Of a DNA stretch of 64,000 bases, positions 9,072-18,193 are shown piece after piece. Position numbers and translations under genes: made by a program. This DNA is from an uncultured Propionibacteriaceae bacterium. GTDB taxonomy: Bacteria; Actinomycetota; Actinomycetes; Propionibacteriales; Propionibacteriaceae. Numbering within the stretch: the first letter of the stretch is position 1; each line of letters starts with the position of its first letter. Location: positions 1-64,000 of the forward strand of contig CALBCJ010000034.1 of NCBI GenBank assembly GCA_937926975.1. Direction: 5' to 3'. Under the pieces are notes generated by a model, which saw nothing but the letters and a program-made list of their open reading frames with translations, ran no database searches and was not told the DNA's origin.

Positions 9072-10324
9072 GCGCCGTCGTTGTCGGCGCCGGCGTCGCC
9101 GGGCTGGCTGCCGCGTACCGGCTGGCCTGCGCCGGCGAGCAGGTGACCGTGCTGGAGGCCTCGGACCGGGTCGGTGGGATGGTGCGGCCGGTCGAGCTGG
9201 CCGGGCGCCGGGTCGATGCCGGGGCGGAGGCCTTCGCCCGGCGCCGCCAGGTGGTCGACGAGCTCTGCGCCGAGCTGGGGCTCGAGGTCGAGGCCCCGGC
9301 TCACCGTCCTCGGATCCGCTGGTCGCTGGACCGCTCCTGGACGGCTGCGGACGGTGTCCTGGGGGTCCCGGGCAGCCCGGACGACCGGTCGCTGTGGGAG
9401 GCGCTGCCCGACCACGACCTGGTCGTGGCCCGGGTTGAGCCGTACCTGCCGCCGGCCCTGGGAGCGGATGCGACGACCCTGGCCGAGCTGGTCGACACCC
9501 GGCTCGGGCGAGGTGTCACGCAGCGGCTGGTGGCGCCGGTCACCCGCTGCGCGCTCGGGCGGGAGCCGGACCAGGTGCTGCTCCACGAGATGGCGCCGGC
9601 CCTGGTCGGGCCGGGGTCGCTGTACGCCAAGGTGGCGGCTGCCCGGGGTGGGCGCTCCAGCGTCGCGCGGCCGGCCGGCGGGCTGTTCCGGCTGGTGGAG
9701 GCGCTGGCTGACCGGGTCAGCGAGCACGGCGGCAGCATCCGGCTGAACCAGGCGGTGACCGGGCTGCAGCGCGCGGGCGAGGGCTGGCAGGTCGAGGCTG
9801 GCGAGCCGGTCGTGGCCGACCGAGTGGTGCTGGCCTGCCCTGGCAGCCCGGCCTCCGAGCTGCTGGGCCAGGTGGGGGTGGAGGTGTCCCCCACGTCTCG
9901 GCCCGGGTCGGTGAGCGTGCTGCTGGCGGTCGAGGCGACGGCTCTGGGCCAGGTCCCGCTCTGCTCGGGAGTCCTGATGGGACGCCCCGTCCCGGGGCTG
10001 AGGGCCCGGGCGCTGACCTGGTACACGGCGAAGTGGCCGGCCGGTGACGACCCGGTCGCGGTGCTGCGGGTGAGCTACCCGCCCGGCACCGAGCCGACCC
10101 CGGACCTGGCGCTGGCGGACGCCGGCGTGATGCTGGGCTGCGAGCTGGAGGAGGCGCTGGACGCGGTGGTGACGCTCTGGCCGAAGAGCCCGGTCGCCCT
10201 GGCGCCGCAGGCCCAGTCCGAGCTGCTGGCGGCGCTGCCGCCGGGGCTGCACGTGGCTGGCGCCTGGGCCTTCGGCAACGGGGTCGAGGCCGCGGTGGGC
10301 TCCGGGCTAGCGGCTGCCTCGTGA
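9068..10324 (+). CDS. hemY: coproporphyrinogen III oxidase (HemY/CgoX type)
   Basis: A 418-aa FAD-dependent flavoprotein oxidising coproporphyrinogen III to coproporphyrin III. The N-terminal VVVGAGVAGLAAAYR dinucleotide-binding motif followed by VTVLEASDRVGG is the usual FAD fingerprint, and the C-terminal GLHVAGAWAFGNGVEAAVGSG closes the FAD domain. The GTG at 9068 overlaps the hemE TGA; the frame upstream is a shadow of hemE. The enzyme is slightly shorter than many homologues (about 450-470 aa). The HemQ context supports the coproporphyrinogen substrate. Confidence 0.9.
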   Translation: MSAVVVGAGVAGLAAAYRLACAGEQVTVLEASDRVGGMVRPVELAGRRVDAGAEAFARRRQVVDELCAELGLEVEAPAHRPRIRWSLDRSWTAADGVLGVPGSPDDRSLWEALPDHDLVVARVEPYLPPALGADATTLAELVDTRLGRGVTQRLVAPVTRCALGREPDQVLLHEMAPALVGPGSLYAKVAAARGGRSSVARPAGGLFRLVEALADRVSEHGGSIRLNQAVTGLQRAGEGWQVEAGEPVVADRVVLACPGSPASELLGQVGVEVSPTSRPGSVSVLLAVEATALGQVPLCSGVLMGRPVPGLRARALTWYTAKWPAGDDPVAVLRVSYPPGTEPTPDLALADAGVMLGCELEEALDAVVTLWPKSPVALAPQAQSELLAALPPGLHVAGAWAFGNGVEAAVGSGLAAAS

Positions 10325-11925
10325 GGCTTGGCAGTCGCGGCTCGACCCTGGCGATGACCCAGTCGACCGGGGTGGCCGAGCGGCTGCGGGCCCTGGGCCA
10401 CGAGGTCGAGGTTGTGCCGGTCCGCACCCGGGGTGACCGGGAGCGGGGCTCGCTGACGGCGCTGCCGGGGCTCGGGGTCTTCGCTGCGGAGCTGCGTACG
10501 GCCTTGCTGCGCGGCGAGGTGGACCTGGCGGTGCACTCTTTCAAGGACCTGCCGACGCAGCCGGTGCCCGGGCTGGTGGTGGCCGCGGTCCCGGCCCGGG
10601 AGTCACCCCGCGACGCGCTCTGTGCCCGCGACGGGCTGGACCTGGCCGGGCTGCCGGCCGGGGCCCGGGTCGGGACCGGGTCTCCGCGTCGGGTGGCTCA
10701 GCTGCGAGCCGTACGCCCCGACCTGAGGTACGTGGACCTGCGCGGCAACATCGACACCCGGCTGTCTCGGGTCGGCACCGACCTGGACGCGGTGGTGCTG
10801 GCGGCGGCCGGGCTGCACCGGCTCGGGCTGGCGGCCCGGATCACCGAGGAGCTGGAGATCCTGCCGGCACCAGGGCAGGGAGCACTGGCGGTGGAGTGCC
10901 GCGCCGACGACGAGACGACGCTGGCGGCCCTGGCCGCGCTGGACGACCCGGGCACCCGGCTGCAGGTGAGCGAGGAGCGGGTAGTGCTGGCCGGGCTGGG
11001 CGGTGGCTGCGCCGCCCCGATCAGTGCCCTGGGCGGGGACGGTCGGCTGGTGGCGGCGGTCCATGCCACCGACGGCGGCCGCCAGGTCCGTACCGAGGTG
11101 CCGCTCGAGCCCGGCGCTGGGCAGCGGGCAGCGGCCGAGCTGCTGGCTCGCGGCGCCTGTGACGTGACCGACCTCGGGGCCTCACGGCCCTCCCGGCTGG
11201 CCGAGCTGCATGACGCCAGCGCCTTGTGGCCGGCGGCGGCACGGGCTGCGGTCTTCCTCCCCCGCGAGCCGGGAGCCCTGTCCAAGGCCTTGTCACAGCA
11301 GGGTCTGGAGGTCACCTGCGTGCCGGTGCAGACGCGGGTGGTGATGCCAGTGGCGGCGCTGGGCGAGGCCGACTGGTCGGTGGTGACCTCCGCCCGTACG
11401 GTCGAGACCCTGACCGAGCTGGGGCTGCGGCTGCCCGGCCGGGTCGCCGCGGTCGGAAGCGCTACGGCGGCCGCGCTGCGCCGGGCCGGCTACCAGGTCG
11501 ACTTCGTCCCGGCGCAGGCCAGCGGGGCCGGGATCGTCCGGGACTTCCCGCCCGGTCGGGGCCGGGTGCTGGTCCCCGGGTCGGCGCTGTCGAAGCCGGA
11601 CCTGCCTGACGGGCTGCGCGGGCTCGGGTACGAGGTCGAGGTGCTGCCCGTGTACACCATGGAGCCGGTCGACGCGCTGCCGCAGGGCCTGGTCGAGTCC
11701 TGGCAGTCGGGGGCGTTCGGCGTGGTGGTGGTGACCTCCGGCTCGGTGGCCCGGGTCGTGGACCGGCTGCTCGGCTGGTCGGTCGGCACCCGGGTGCTGG
11801 CGATCGGGCAGCCGACCGCCGCCGTCCTCAGCGAGCTCGGTGTGGCCTCCAGCGTCGCCGCGGCCCCGGACGCCCCGACGGTGGCCCAGGCCGCGGCCGA
11901 CCTGGTCCGCGAGGGCAACGCATGA
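10321..11925 (+). CDS. hemC-hemD: fused hydroxymethylbilane synthase / uroporphyrinogen-III synthase
   Basis: A 534-aa bifunctional protein. Residues 1-285 are HemC (porphobilinogen deaminase): LGSRGSTLA at the start, VHSFKDLPT, and C230 in GGGCAAPIS, which holds the dipyrromethane cofactor. After a short linker, residues of about 309-534 are HemD, which cyclises hydroxymethylbilane with D-ring inversion; VVVTSGSVARVVDRLLG is recognisable. The start is the GTG at 10321, overlapping cgoX by 4 bases. HemC is normally about 310 aa and HemD about 250, so both domains are near full length. The fusion could channel the unstable linear intermediate. Confidence 0.9.
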   Translation: MRLGSRGSTLAMTQSTGVAERLRALGHEVEVVPVRTRGDRERGSLTALPGLGVFAAELRTALLRGEVDLAVHSFKDLPTQPVPGLVVAAVPARESPRDALCARDGLDLAGLPAGARVGTGSPRRVAQLRAVRPDLRYVDLRGNIDTRLSRVGTDLDAVVLAAAGLHRLGLAARITEELEILPAPGQGALAVECRADDETTLAALAALDDPGTRLQVSEERVVLAGLGGGCAAPISALGGDGRLVAAVHATDGGRQVRTEVPLEPGAGQRAAAELLARGACDVTDLGASRPSRLAELHDASALWPAAARAAVFLPREPGALSKALSQQGLEVTCVPVQTRVVMPVAALGEADWSVVTSARTVETLTELGLRLPGRVAAVGSATAAALRRAGYQVDFVPAQASGAGIVRDFPPGRGRVLVPGSALSKPDLPDGLRGLGYEVEVLPVYTMEPVDALPQGLVESWQSGAFGVVVVTSGSVARVVDRLLGWSVGTRVLAIGQPTAAVLSELGVASSVAAAPDAPTVAQAAADLVREGNA

Positions 11926-12123
11926 CCAGGACCGGTCCGCCCGGTGGGTCTCGCCGTACGGCCGGCACCGCGACCGCGGACGGCGCTAGCCCTGGGTCGA
12001 GAATGGTCCAGCGGCTCCGTACTCACGAAGGACAGGCATGATCGAGCGACCCGCGCCAGCGACTGGCGCCTCCTGAGCACCACCCCACACAACCCACCAG
12101 CCCGCCTCACCAAGAAGACACCC
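11926..12123 (+). other. hemCD-hemB intergenic region with a possible leader peptide
   Basis: 198 bases in an otherwise overlapping operon. A 12-codon frame (12039-12077, MIERPAPATGAS) has a good site, GAAGGA, upstream. From about 12060 the plus strand becomes C-rich and G-poor, which continues into the first part of hemB. It may hold an internal promoter or a leader peptide; no terminator or riboswitch was recognised. Confidence 0.3.
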
Positions 12124-13086
12124 ATGACCGAGCGACCCCGACGACTACGCACCACCACCGCCATCCGACGCCTCGTCCGCGAGACCGTCCCCCGCCCCTC
12201 CCAGCTCGTCCTGCCCGCCTTCGTCAGCACCACGGGCGCCGACATCACCTCCATGCCAGGCGTCCGACGCCACACCCTGCCCCAGATCGCCGACCTCGCC
12301 CGTACGGCCCGCGACGCCGGAATCGGCGGGTTGATGCTCTTCGGGGTCCCCGAGGACTCGGAGAAGGATGCCCGAGGCAGCGCCGCGTGGGACCCGGACG
12401 GCATCACCCAGCGGGGCATCGCCGCTTGCCGCGAAGCTGTCGGGGATGACCTGGTGATCATGGCCGATGTCTGCCTGGACGAGTTCACCAGCCACGGGCA
12501 CTGCGGGGTCCTTGACGCTGACGGGCGGGTCCTCAATGACGAGACCTGCGAGCTGTACGCCCAGCAGGCGGTCGCCCAGGCCCGGGCTGGGGCGCACGTC
12601 GTGGCCCCCTCGGGGATGATGGACGGCCAGGTCGCCCGGATCCGCGAGAGCCTCGACCAGGCCGGCTTCACCGACGTGGCGGTCCTCGCGTACGCGGCGA
12701 AGTACGCCTCCGCCTTCTTCGGCCCGTTCCGGGAGGCGGTCGGCTCGTCGCTGCAGGGTGACCGGCGTACGTACCAGCAGGACCCGGCGAACCGGCGGGA
12801 GGGGCTGCGGGAGGCCCGGCTCGACCTGGCCGAGGGCGCCGACATGGTGATGGTGAAGCCCGCTAGCCACTACCTCGACGTGCTGGCCGACGTGGCCCGG
12901 GTCTCGCCGGTGCCGGTCGCCGCCTACCAGGTGTCGGGTGAGTACGCGATGATCGAGGCGGCCGCGGCCAACGGCTGGATCGACCGGCGGGCCGCGGTCG
13001 AGGAGTCGGTGACCAGCATCGTCCGGGCTGGGGCCGGCATCGTGCTGACGTACTGGGCGCTGGAGGTGGCGGGATGGCTGAGCTGA
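12124..13086 (+). CDS. hemB: delta-aminolevulinic acid dehydratase
   Basis: A 320-aa porphobilinogen synthase condensing two 5-aminolevulinate molecules. Schiff-base lysines K193 ([12 protein letters not shown]) and K245 (MVMVKPA) are present. The metal loop reads [13 protein letters not shown] with C117, D119 and C127, so the middle Cys of the classical zinc triad is Asp, a mixed type seen in actinobacteria. The start is ATG 12124 (MTERPRR); the open frame upstream lacks family similarity. It overlaps hemL by 13 bases. The first 100 codons favour C-ending codons more than the neighbours do. Confidence 0.93.
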   Translation: MTERPRRLRTTTAIRRLVRETVPRPSQLVLPAFVSTTGADITSMPGVRRHTLPQIADLARTARDAGIGGLMLFGVPEDSEKDARGSAAWDPDGITQRGIAACREAVGDDLVIMADVCLDEFTSHGHCGVLDADGRVLNDETCELYAQQAVAQARAGAHVVAPSGMMDGQVARIRESLDQAGFTDVAVLAYAAKYASAFFGPFREAVGSSLQGDRRTYQQDPANRREGLREARLDLAEGADMVMVKPASHYLDVLADVARVSPVPVAAYQVSGEYAMIEAAAANGWIDRRAAVEESVTSIVRAGAGIVLTYWALEVAGWLS

Positions 13087-14375
13087 ACCAGGACTGGATG
13101 GCCCGGGCCTGCGCACTGATCCCGGGCGGGGTCAGCTCCCCGGTCCGGGCGTACGGGTCGGTCGGCGGCACGCCCCGCTTCATCACGGAGGCCTCTGGCT
13201 GCTGGGTGACCGACGTCGAGGGCCGCCGCTACGTTGACCTGGTCTGCTCCTGGGGCCCGGCGCTGCTCGGGCACGCCCACCCGGAGGTGGTGGCCCGGGT
13301 CCAGGCGGCCGCGGCCCGTGGGCTGAGCTTCGGCGCCCCGACCGGGGCCGAGGTGGAGCTGGCGGAGCGGATCCGGGCCCGGGTCCCGGTCGCCGAGCGC
13401 GTACGGCTGGTCTCCACCGGCACTGAGGCCACGATGACCGCGGTCCGGCTGGCCCGCGGCGCCACCGGGCGGGAGCTGGTGGTCAAGTTCGCCGGCCACT
13501 ACCACGGGCACTGCGACGCGCTGCTGGCCGCGGCCGGGTCGGGGGTCGCCACCCAGGGCCTGCCAGGCAGTGCCGGGGTCACCCGGGCCGCCGCCGCCGA
13601 CACGGTCGTCCTGCCGTACAACGATGTCGCCGCGCTGCGGGAGACCTTCGCCCGGCTGGGTGACCAGGTGGCGGCGGTGATCACCGAGGCCGCCGCGGCG
13701 AACATGGGGGTGGTCGCCCCGGAGCCCGGCTTCAACGCCGAGCTGCGCCGGCTCACCAGCGCGTCCGGGGCGCTGCTGGTCCTGGACGAGGTGCTGACCG
13801 GCTTCCGGGTCTCCCCGGCCGGCTGGTGGGGGCTGGAGGCCGGGGTGGACGAGCCGGCCTGGGCCCCGGACCTGCTCACCTTCGGCAAGGTGGTCGGCGG
13901 CGGGATGCCGCTGGCGGCGGTGGCCGGGCGGCGTGAGGTGATGGACCTGCTGGCCCCGCTCGGGCCGGTGTACCAGGCCGGGACCCTGTCGGGGAACCCG
14001 TTGGCGACCGCCGCCGGGACCGCCACCTTGGACCTGGCCGACGCAGCCGTGTACGAGGCGGTCGACCGCCGCAGCGCCGAGCTGCAGGCCATGGTCACCC
14101 AGGCCCTCTCCCAGGCCGGGGTGCCGCACGTGGTGCAGACCGCCGGGAACCTGTTCTCGGTCTTCTTCCGCGAGGACCCGGTCACCTGCTACGCCGACGC
14201 CCAGGCCCAGGACACCGGGGCCTTCCGGCGGTTCTTCCACGCCATGCTGGAGCGGCAGGTGGCGCTGCCGCCGTCGGCCTTCGAGGCCTGGTTCCTCTCC
14301 GCCGCCCACGACGACCAGGCGATGGAGGTGATCGCCGAGGCGCTGCCGGCCGCCGCACGGGCCGCTGCCTCGTGA
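13074..14375 (+). CDS. hemL: glutamate-1-semialdehyde 2,1-aminomutase
   Basis: A 433-aa PLP enzyme that converts glutamate-1-semialdehyde to 5-aminolevulinate. It shows [21 protein letters not shown] at the N-terminus (split here across its conserved core), the cofactor-binding [27 protein letters not shown] with the PLP Asp, and Schiff-base Lys272 in TFGKVVGGG. Length is typical (about 430). It is the last hem gene of the plus-strand operon and starts inside hemB. With hemA on the other strand, the C5 pathway is complete apart from glutamyl-tRNA synthetase. Confidence 0.94.
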   Translation: MAELNQDWMARACALIPGGVSSPVRAYGSVGGTPRFITEASGCWVTDVEGRRYVDLVCSWGPALLGHAHPEVVARVQAAAARGLSFGAPTGAEVELAERIRARVPVAERVRLVSTGTEATMTAVRLARGATGRELVVKFAGHYHGHCDALLAAAGSGVATQGLPGSAGVTRAAAADTVVLPYNDVAALRETFARLGDQVAAVITEAAAANMGVVAPEPGFNAELRRLTSASGALLVLDEVLTGFRVSPAGWWGLEAGVDEPAWAPDLLTFGKVVGGGMPLAAVAGRREVMDLLAPLGPVYQAGTLSGNPLATAAGTATLDLADAAVYEAVDRRSAELQAMVTQALSQAGVPHVVQTAGNLFSVFFREDPVTCYADAQAQDTGAFRRFFHAMLERQVALPPSAFEAWFLSAAHDDQAMEVIAEALPAAARAAAS

Positions 14376-14503
14376 GCCTGGCGACCCGGCCAGACCGGCC
14401 GGATTGACTCGCCTTTGGGTGCGGCGAGGTGCACCGGGGCGCTGCGCGCCGTACGTTGTGCGCAGGCGCCGGCACCGGCGCACGCTTCACTAGGGGAGGA
14501 CGG

Positions 14504-15523
14504 ATGGGCCTGAGGATCCCGCGAGACCTCGCGGCCTGGCGGTCGTGGGAGCGCCGGCGGCAGCTGGCCCGGTCGGTGGTGCGGCGGCTCTCCCGCTCGG
14601 GACCGCCCCAGGTCTGGGTTGCCCGCAGCCGGCCCGACCCGCGGGTGGCGGTGCTGCTGGAGCAGCGGACCGGCCCGGTCCGCGCCGCGCTGGTCGACCC
14701 TCTGCACCAGCTGCCCGACGCCGGAGTGCTGGTGGTGGCCCCGTTCGACCTGACCGGTACCGTCCCGCCGACCTGGCAGGTGACCCAGCAGGCCGACATT
14801 CACCTGGGCCGCGACTTCCTGGCCGGCCGGGTGGTCATGGCCACCAGCCACGCCACCGACCTGGCCCAGGCCGTGTACCAGCAGGCGCTGGCCCGCGGCG
14901 TCCACTACTGGGTGGTCCAGGCCCGGGTCCTCAACCCGTACGCGCCGCCGCTGCCGGAAGGGGGCCGGCTGCTCGCCTGGAGCGACGCCGACGCCGAGTT
15001 CTGGGCCAGCGGCCGGACCGACGTCCAGACCACCGTGGTCGGCTCGCAGCTGCTGTGGCTGGCGCAGCGGCAGCGGGTGGGGTACCTGCCGGAGGGGCAC
15101 CGGCCGGTGTTCCTTGGGCAGACCCCGGCCTCGGGGCTGTCTCGGGCCGGGCTGCTCCGGGCCGCGGTCACCTTCTGCCACAAGACTCACGGCACGTACC
15201 GGCCCCACCCGGAGGCGACCGACCACCTCTCCGGTCTGGAGCAGGCCACTTTCGACGGGCTCGGGATTGACGTCGACCGGACGGGGGCGCTGCTGGAGCA
15301 GGTCGCCCGGCCGGTCGTGTCGGCCTGCTCCACCGGTCTGCTGGAGGCCGCTGCCCGCGGCCTGCCGGCCTACGTCTGGTACCCGCGGCCGCCGGGCTGG
15401 CTGCAGGACCTGTGGCGCCGCTACCGCCTGCACCCCTGGGGGGCCGAGCCGAGCCCGACCCCGGTCCTGCCCGCCGCCCAGCCTGCCCATACCGTGGCCC
15501 GGCTGGTCCGCGAGGTTCTCTGA
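14504..15523 (+). CDS. hypothetical protein, possibly GT-B-like glycosyltransferase
   Basis: A 339-aa protein of unknown function. A basic N-terminus is followed by alternating short hydrophobic strands and helices with no clear membrane segments. The C-terminal part, SACSTGLLEAAARGLPAYVWYPRP, resembles the nucleotide-sugar loop of GT-B transferases and CDP-glycerol/polysialyl-type enzymes, where Ser/Thr and Glu contact the donor. The segment CHKTHGTYRPHPEATDHLS could be the preceding acceptor/donor motif. The ATG at 14504 has a clear GGGGAGGA site at 14493-14500. It has its own 128-base upstream gap after hemL. The assignment is tentative. Confidence 0.45.
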   Translation: MGLRIPRDLAAWRSWERRRQLARSVVRRLSRSGPPQVWVARSRPDPRVAVLLEQRTGPVRAALVDPLHQLPDAGVLVVAPFDLTGTVPPTWQVTQQADIHLGRDFLAGRVVMATSHATDLAQAVYQQALARGVHYWVVQARVLNPYAPPLPEGGRLLAWSDADAEFWASGRTDVQTTVVGSQLLWLAQRQRVGYLPEGHRPVFLGQTPASGLSRAGLLRAAVTFCHKTHGTYRPHPEATDHLSGLEQATFDGLGIDVDRTGALLEQVARPVVSACSTGLLEAAARGLPAYVWYPRPPGWLQDLWRRYRLHPWGAEPSPTPVLPAAQPAHTVARLVREVL

Positions 15524-15561
15524 CCCGGTCTGAGAGGCTGCGGCGGTCTCGCGGTGCCCAT

Positions 15562-15580
15562 CACCCCGCGCAGCGCGGTG
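15562..15580. terminator. small hairpin between convergent genes
   Basis: CCGCG and CGCGG arms around a CAG loop, extended by CAC/GTG with one bulge. It lies between convergent genes ending at 15523 and 15597, so a shared terminator is plausible but the stem is short. Confidence 0.4.
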
Positions 15581-15596
15581 GCCGGGTCGGGCAGTG

Positions 15597-16412
15597 TCAG
15601 GGCACCAGCAGGCCCGCTAGCAGCAGCAGTGACATCACGATCTCGAGGCTGCCGACAGCCGGCGGCCGTACGGGGCGACGCAGCGCGACCTGCGGCACCA
15701 CCGCGGCCCGGGCCAGGGCCAGGGCGAAGAAGCCGGCCAGGAGCGGCAGCCGCAGCGGCAGGTCGAGCCTGGAGCCGGCCGCGAAGGCCACCGCCAGGGC
15801 CGCGTGGTAGCCCACCGAGGCCCACCACCAGCCGCGGCGGCCGCGCTCGCGGATGATCGTCTTGACGTAGAGCACGGTGCCGAAGAAGTAGCCGAAGCAG
15901 GCGGCGGTGGCGAGCGGGGCGGCCGGCACCTCCAGCAGGTGGGCCGGGTTCGGCGCCGCCAGCAGCGCCAGCAGCAGGCAGCCGGCGCCGACCGTGGTCG
16001 CGCCGCTGAGCACGCTGCGCTCGCGGTGCCGCCGGACCAGGAGCAGCCCTCCGGCCGCCAGTACCGCGAACGCCGGGACCCAGGCGAGCAGGGCCAGCCC
16101 GGCGGCCGCCACCGACGCCAGCCCGAGCACCACCGTCACTGCCAGGTACACCAGGGCCGCGGTCTGGAACGGGGCCCGCCGGGCCGGGGGTGCTTTCACC
16201 CACAGGCCGGCGGCGTTGAAGCACAGGTACGCGGCGACCGCGGCCAGCCCGAGGCTGACCGACGCGGCCACCCCCGTGGTTCCGGCCCGGACCCCAAGCA
16301 CCGCGCCGACAGTGCTGGGCACGATCAGCATCGCCCAGGCCCCGTGCTGCCTCGGGACCCAGGCTGCGTTCGAGCGGTGCCGGCGCCGCCGGCCAGCAGG
16401 GGCCTGTGCCAC
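15597..16412 (-). CDS. YwiC-like integral membrane protein
   Basis: A 271-aa membrane protein with about eight hydrophobic segments. The N-terminal WVPRQHGAWAML is the signature of the YwiC-like family, whose biochemical role is unknown; in some bacteria it lies near nitrate-respiration genes, but none is seen here. The GTG at 16412 is supported by a TAGCAT -10 box (16424-16419) six bases upstream, so the message is probably leaderless. No ribosome-binding site is needed or seen. Confidence 0.75.
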   Translation of the reverse strand: MAQAPAGRRRRHRSNAAWVPRQHGAWAMLIVPSTVGAVLGVRAGTTGVAASVSLGLAAVAAYLCFNAAGLWVKAPPARRAPFQTAALVYLAVTVVLGLASVAAAGLALLAWVPAFAVLAAGGLLLVRRHRERSVLSGATTVGAGCLLLALLAAPNPAHLLEVPAAPLATAACFGYFFGTVLYVKTIIRERGRRGWWWASVGYHAALAVAFAAGSRLDLPLRLPLLAGFFALALARAAVVPQVALRRPVRPPAVGSLEIVMSLLLLAGLLVP

Positions 16413-16639
16413 GCCCGCATGCTAACGCTGCCCGCACACATCTCTGCATGACCTCGCAGGTCCCGCAGGCTCCTGGTGCCCGGCGCGGCTCGGCAGGCCG
16501 CCAGCTGCACCGGCCGGTCACCGCAGGCTCACGGTGGCCGCTTCCGGGCCACTCCCATCGAGTCCCTCCCCGGGCGAGCGCCGAGCGCCGCTGATCGATA
16601 GCCTTGCCCACACGAGGCACTCGAGCTGAAGGGCGATTC
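16413..16639. promoter_or_regulatory. divergent promoters for ywiC-like and CoA-transferase genes
   Basis: Minus strand: TAGCAT at 16424-16419, six bases before the GTG of the YwiC-like gene. Plus strand: TAGCCT at 16599-16604, giving a leader of about 30 bases with an AAGGG site before ATG 16640. Nothing else is recognised in these 227 bases. Confidence 0.5.
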
Positions 16640-18148
16640 ATGACGCGGATCTTGAACGAGTCGTACCGCCAGAAGGTCATGTCGGCGCAGGAGGCGGCGG
16701 CACTGATCAAGAACGGTGACACGATCGGTTTCTCTGGGTTCACCGGGGCGGGCTACCCGAAGGACTTCCCCCTGGCGCTGGCGGAGCGGGCCAAGCAGCT
16801 GCACCAGGCTGGCGAGGAGTTCCGGGTCAACGTCTACACCGGTGCGTCGACGGCGCCCGAGCTGGACGGTGCCCTGGCCGAGGCCGGGGCGGTCGGCTAC
16901 CGGATGCCGTACCAGTCGGACCCGGAGACCCGGCGCCGGATCAACTCCGGCGACATCGACTACACCGACATCCACCTGTCCCACTCGGCGCTGCAGCTGC
17001 GGCAGGGCTTCCTGGGCAGTCTCGACTACGCGGTGGTCGAGGTCGCGGCGATCAAGGAGGACGGCTCCGCGGTGCCGTCGTCGTCGGTCGGCAACAACGC
17101 CGTCTACCTGGAGCGGGCCGAGAAGGTCATCCTGGAGGTCAACTCGTGGCAGTCGCTCGACCTTGAGGGCATGCACGACGTGTACCGCAACGTGCAGCTG
17201 CCCCCGCACCGGCTACCGCTGCCGCTGACCGGCGCGGGCGACCGGATCGGCGAGCCGACGTACCACATCGACCCGGCCAAGGTCGTGGCCGTGGTGGAGT
17301 GCGAGCGCCCCGACCGCAATACCCCGTTCAAGGCCCCCGACGCGATCTCCGAGGCGATCGCCGGGTACTACATCGACTTCCTGTCGGCCGAGGTGAAGCG
17401 TGGCACCCTGCCGGCGAGCCTGCTGCCGCTGCAGTCCGGTGTCGGCAACGTCGCCAACGCGGTGCTGGCAGGGCTGAAGGACGGCCCGTTCAACGATCTG
17501 GTCTCGTTCACTGAGGTGATTCAGGACGGGATGGTCGACCTGATCGACGCCGGCAAGATGTCGGTGGCCTCGGCGACCGCGTTCTCGCTGTCGCCGGAGT
17601 ACGCGGCCAAGATGAACGACAACGCCGCCTCGTACCGCAAGAGCATCGTGCTGCGTCAGCAGGAGGTCTCGAACCACCCCGAGCTGATTCGCCGGCTCGG
17701 CGTGCTGGCCTGCAACGGCATGATCGAGGCCGACATCTACGGCAACGTGAACTCGACCCACATCATGGGCTCGAAGATGCAGAACGGCATCGGCGGCTCG
17801 GGCGACTTCGCGCGCAACGCGTACATCTCGGCGTTCGTCACCCCGTCAGTGGCCAAGGGCGGGGCGATCTCGGCGATCGTGCCGATGGTCTCTCACGTCG
17901 ACCACACCGAGCACGACGTGGCCGTGATCATCACCGAGCAGGGCCTGGCCGACCTGCGCGGCGTGGCTCCGCGCAAGCGGGCCCGGCTGGTGATCGAGAA
18001 GTGCGCCCACCCGGACTACCGTCCGCTGCTGCTGGACTACCTGGAGCGGGCGGAGAAGTCCGGCAACGGGCTGCACACCCCGCACCTGCTGAACGAGGCC
18101 CACGCCTTCCACATCCGGTTCCTGGAGTCGGGCACGATGAAGCCCTGA
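16640..18148 (+). CDS. succinyl-CoA:acetate CoA-transferase family (acetyl-CoA hydrolase/transferase)
   Basis: A 502-aa class I CoA-transferase of the AarC/Cat1 group. It begins RILNESYRQKVMSAQEAA and has SGFTGAGYPKD (CoA site), catalytic Glu292 in FTEVIQDG, where CoA is held as a thioester, and the GIGGSGDFARNAY loop near residue 385. It moves CoA between acyl-CoAs and acids such as succinate, acetate or propionate. In propionibacteria such an enzyme closes the Wood-Werkman cycle by making succinyl-CoA from succinate with propionyl- or acetyl-CoA. The start at 16640 is chosen by homology and an AAGGG site. It is monocistronic. Exact acid preference cannot be read. Confidence 0.9.
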   Translation: MTRILNESYRQKVMSAQEAAALIKNGDTIGFSGFTGAGYPKDFPLALAERAKQLHQAGEEFRVNVYTGASTAPELDGALAEAGAVGYRMPYQSDPETRRRINSGDIDYTDIHLSHSALQLRQGFLGSLDYAVVEVAAIKEDGSAVPSSSVGNNAVYLERAEKVILEVNSWQSLDLEGMHDVYRNVQLPPHRLPLPLTGAGDRIGEPTYHIDPAKVVAVVECERPDRNTPFKAPDAISEAIAGYYIDFLSAEVKRGTLPASLLPLQSGVGNVANAVLAGLKDGPFNDLVSFTEVIQDGMVDLIDAGKMSVASATAFSLSPEYAAKMNDNAASYRKSIVLRQQEVSNHPELIRRLGVLACNGMIEADIYGNVNSTHIMGSKMQNGIGGSGDFARNAYISAFVTPSVAKGGAISAIVPMVSHVDHTEHDVAVIITEQGLADLRGVAPRKRARLVIEKCAHPDYRPLLLDYLERAEKSGNGLHTPHLLNEAHAFHIRFLESGTMKP

Positions 18149-18193
18149 CTCGTCCGGGCCGGTAGCCTAGGGTGCCGGACCGAGAGGAGTGGG

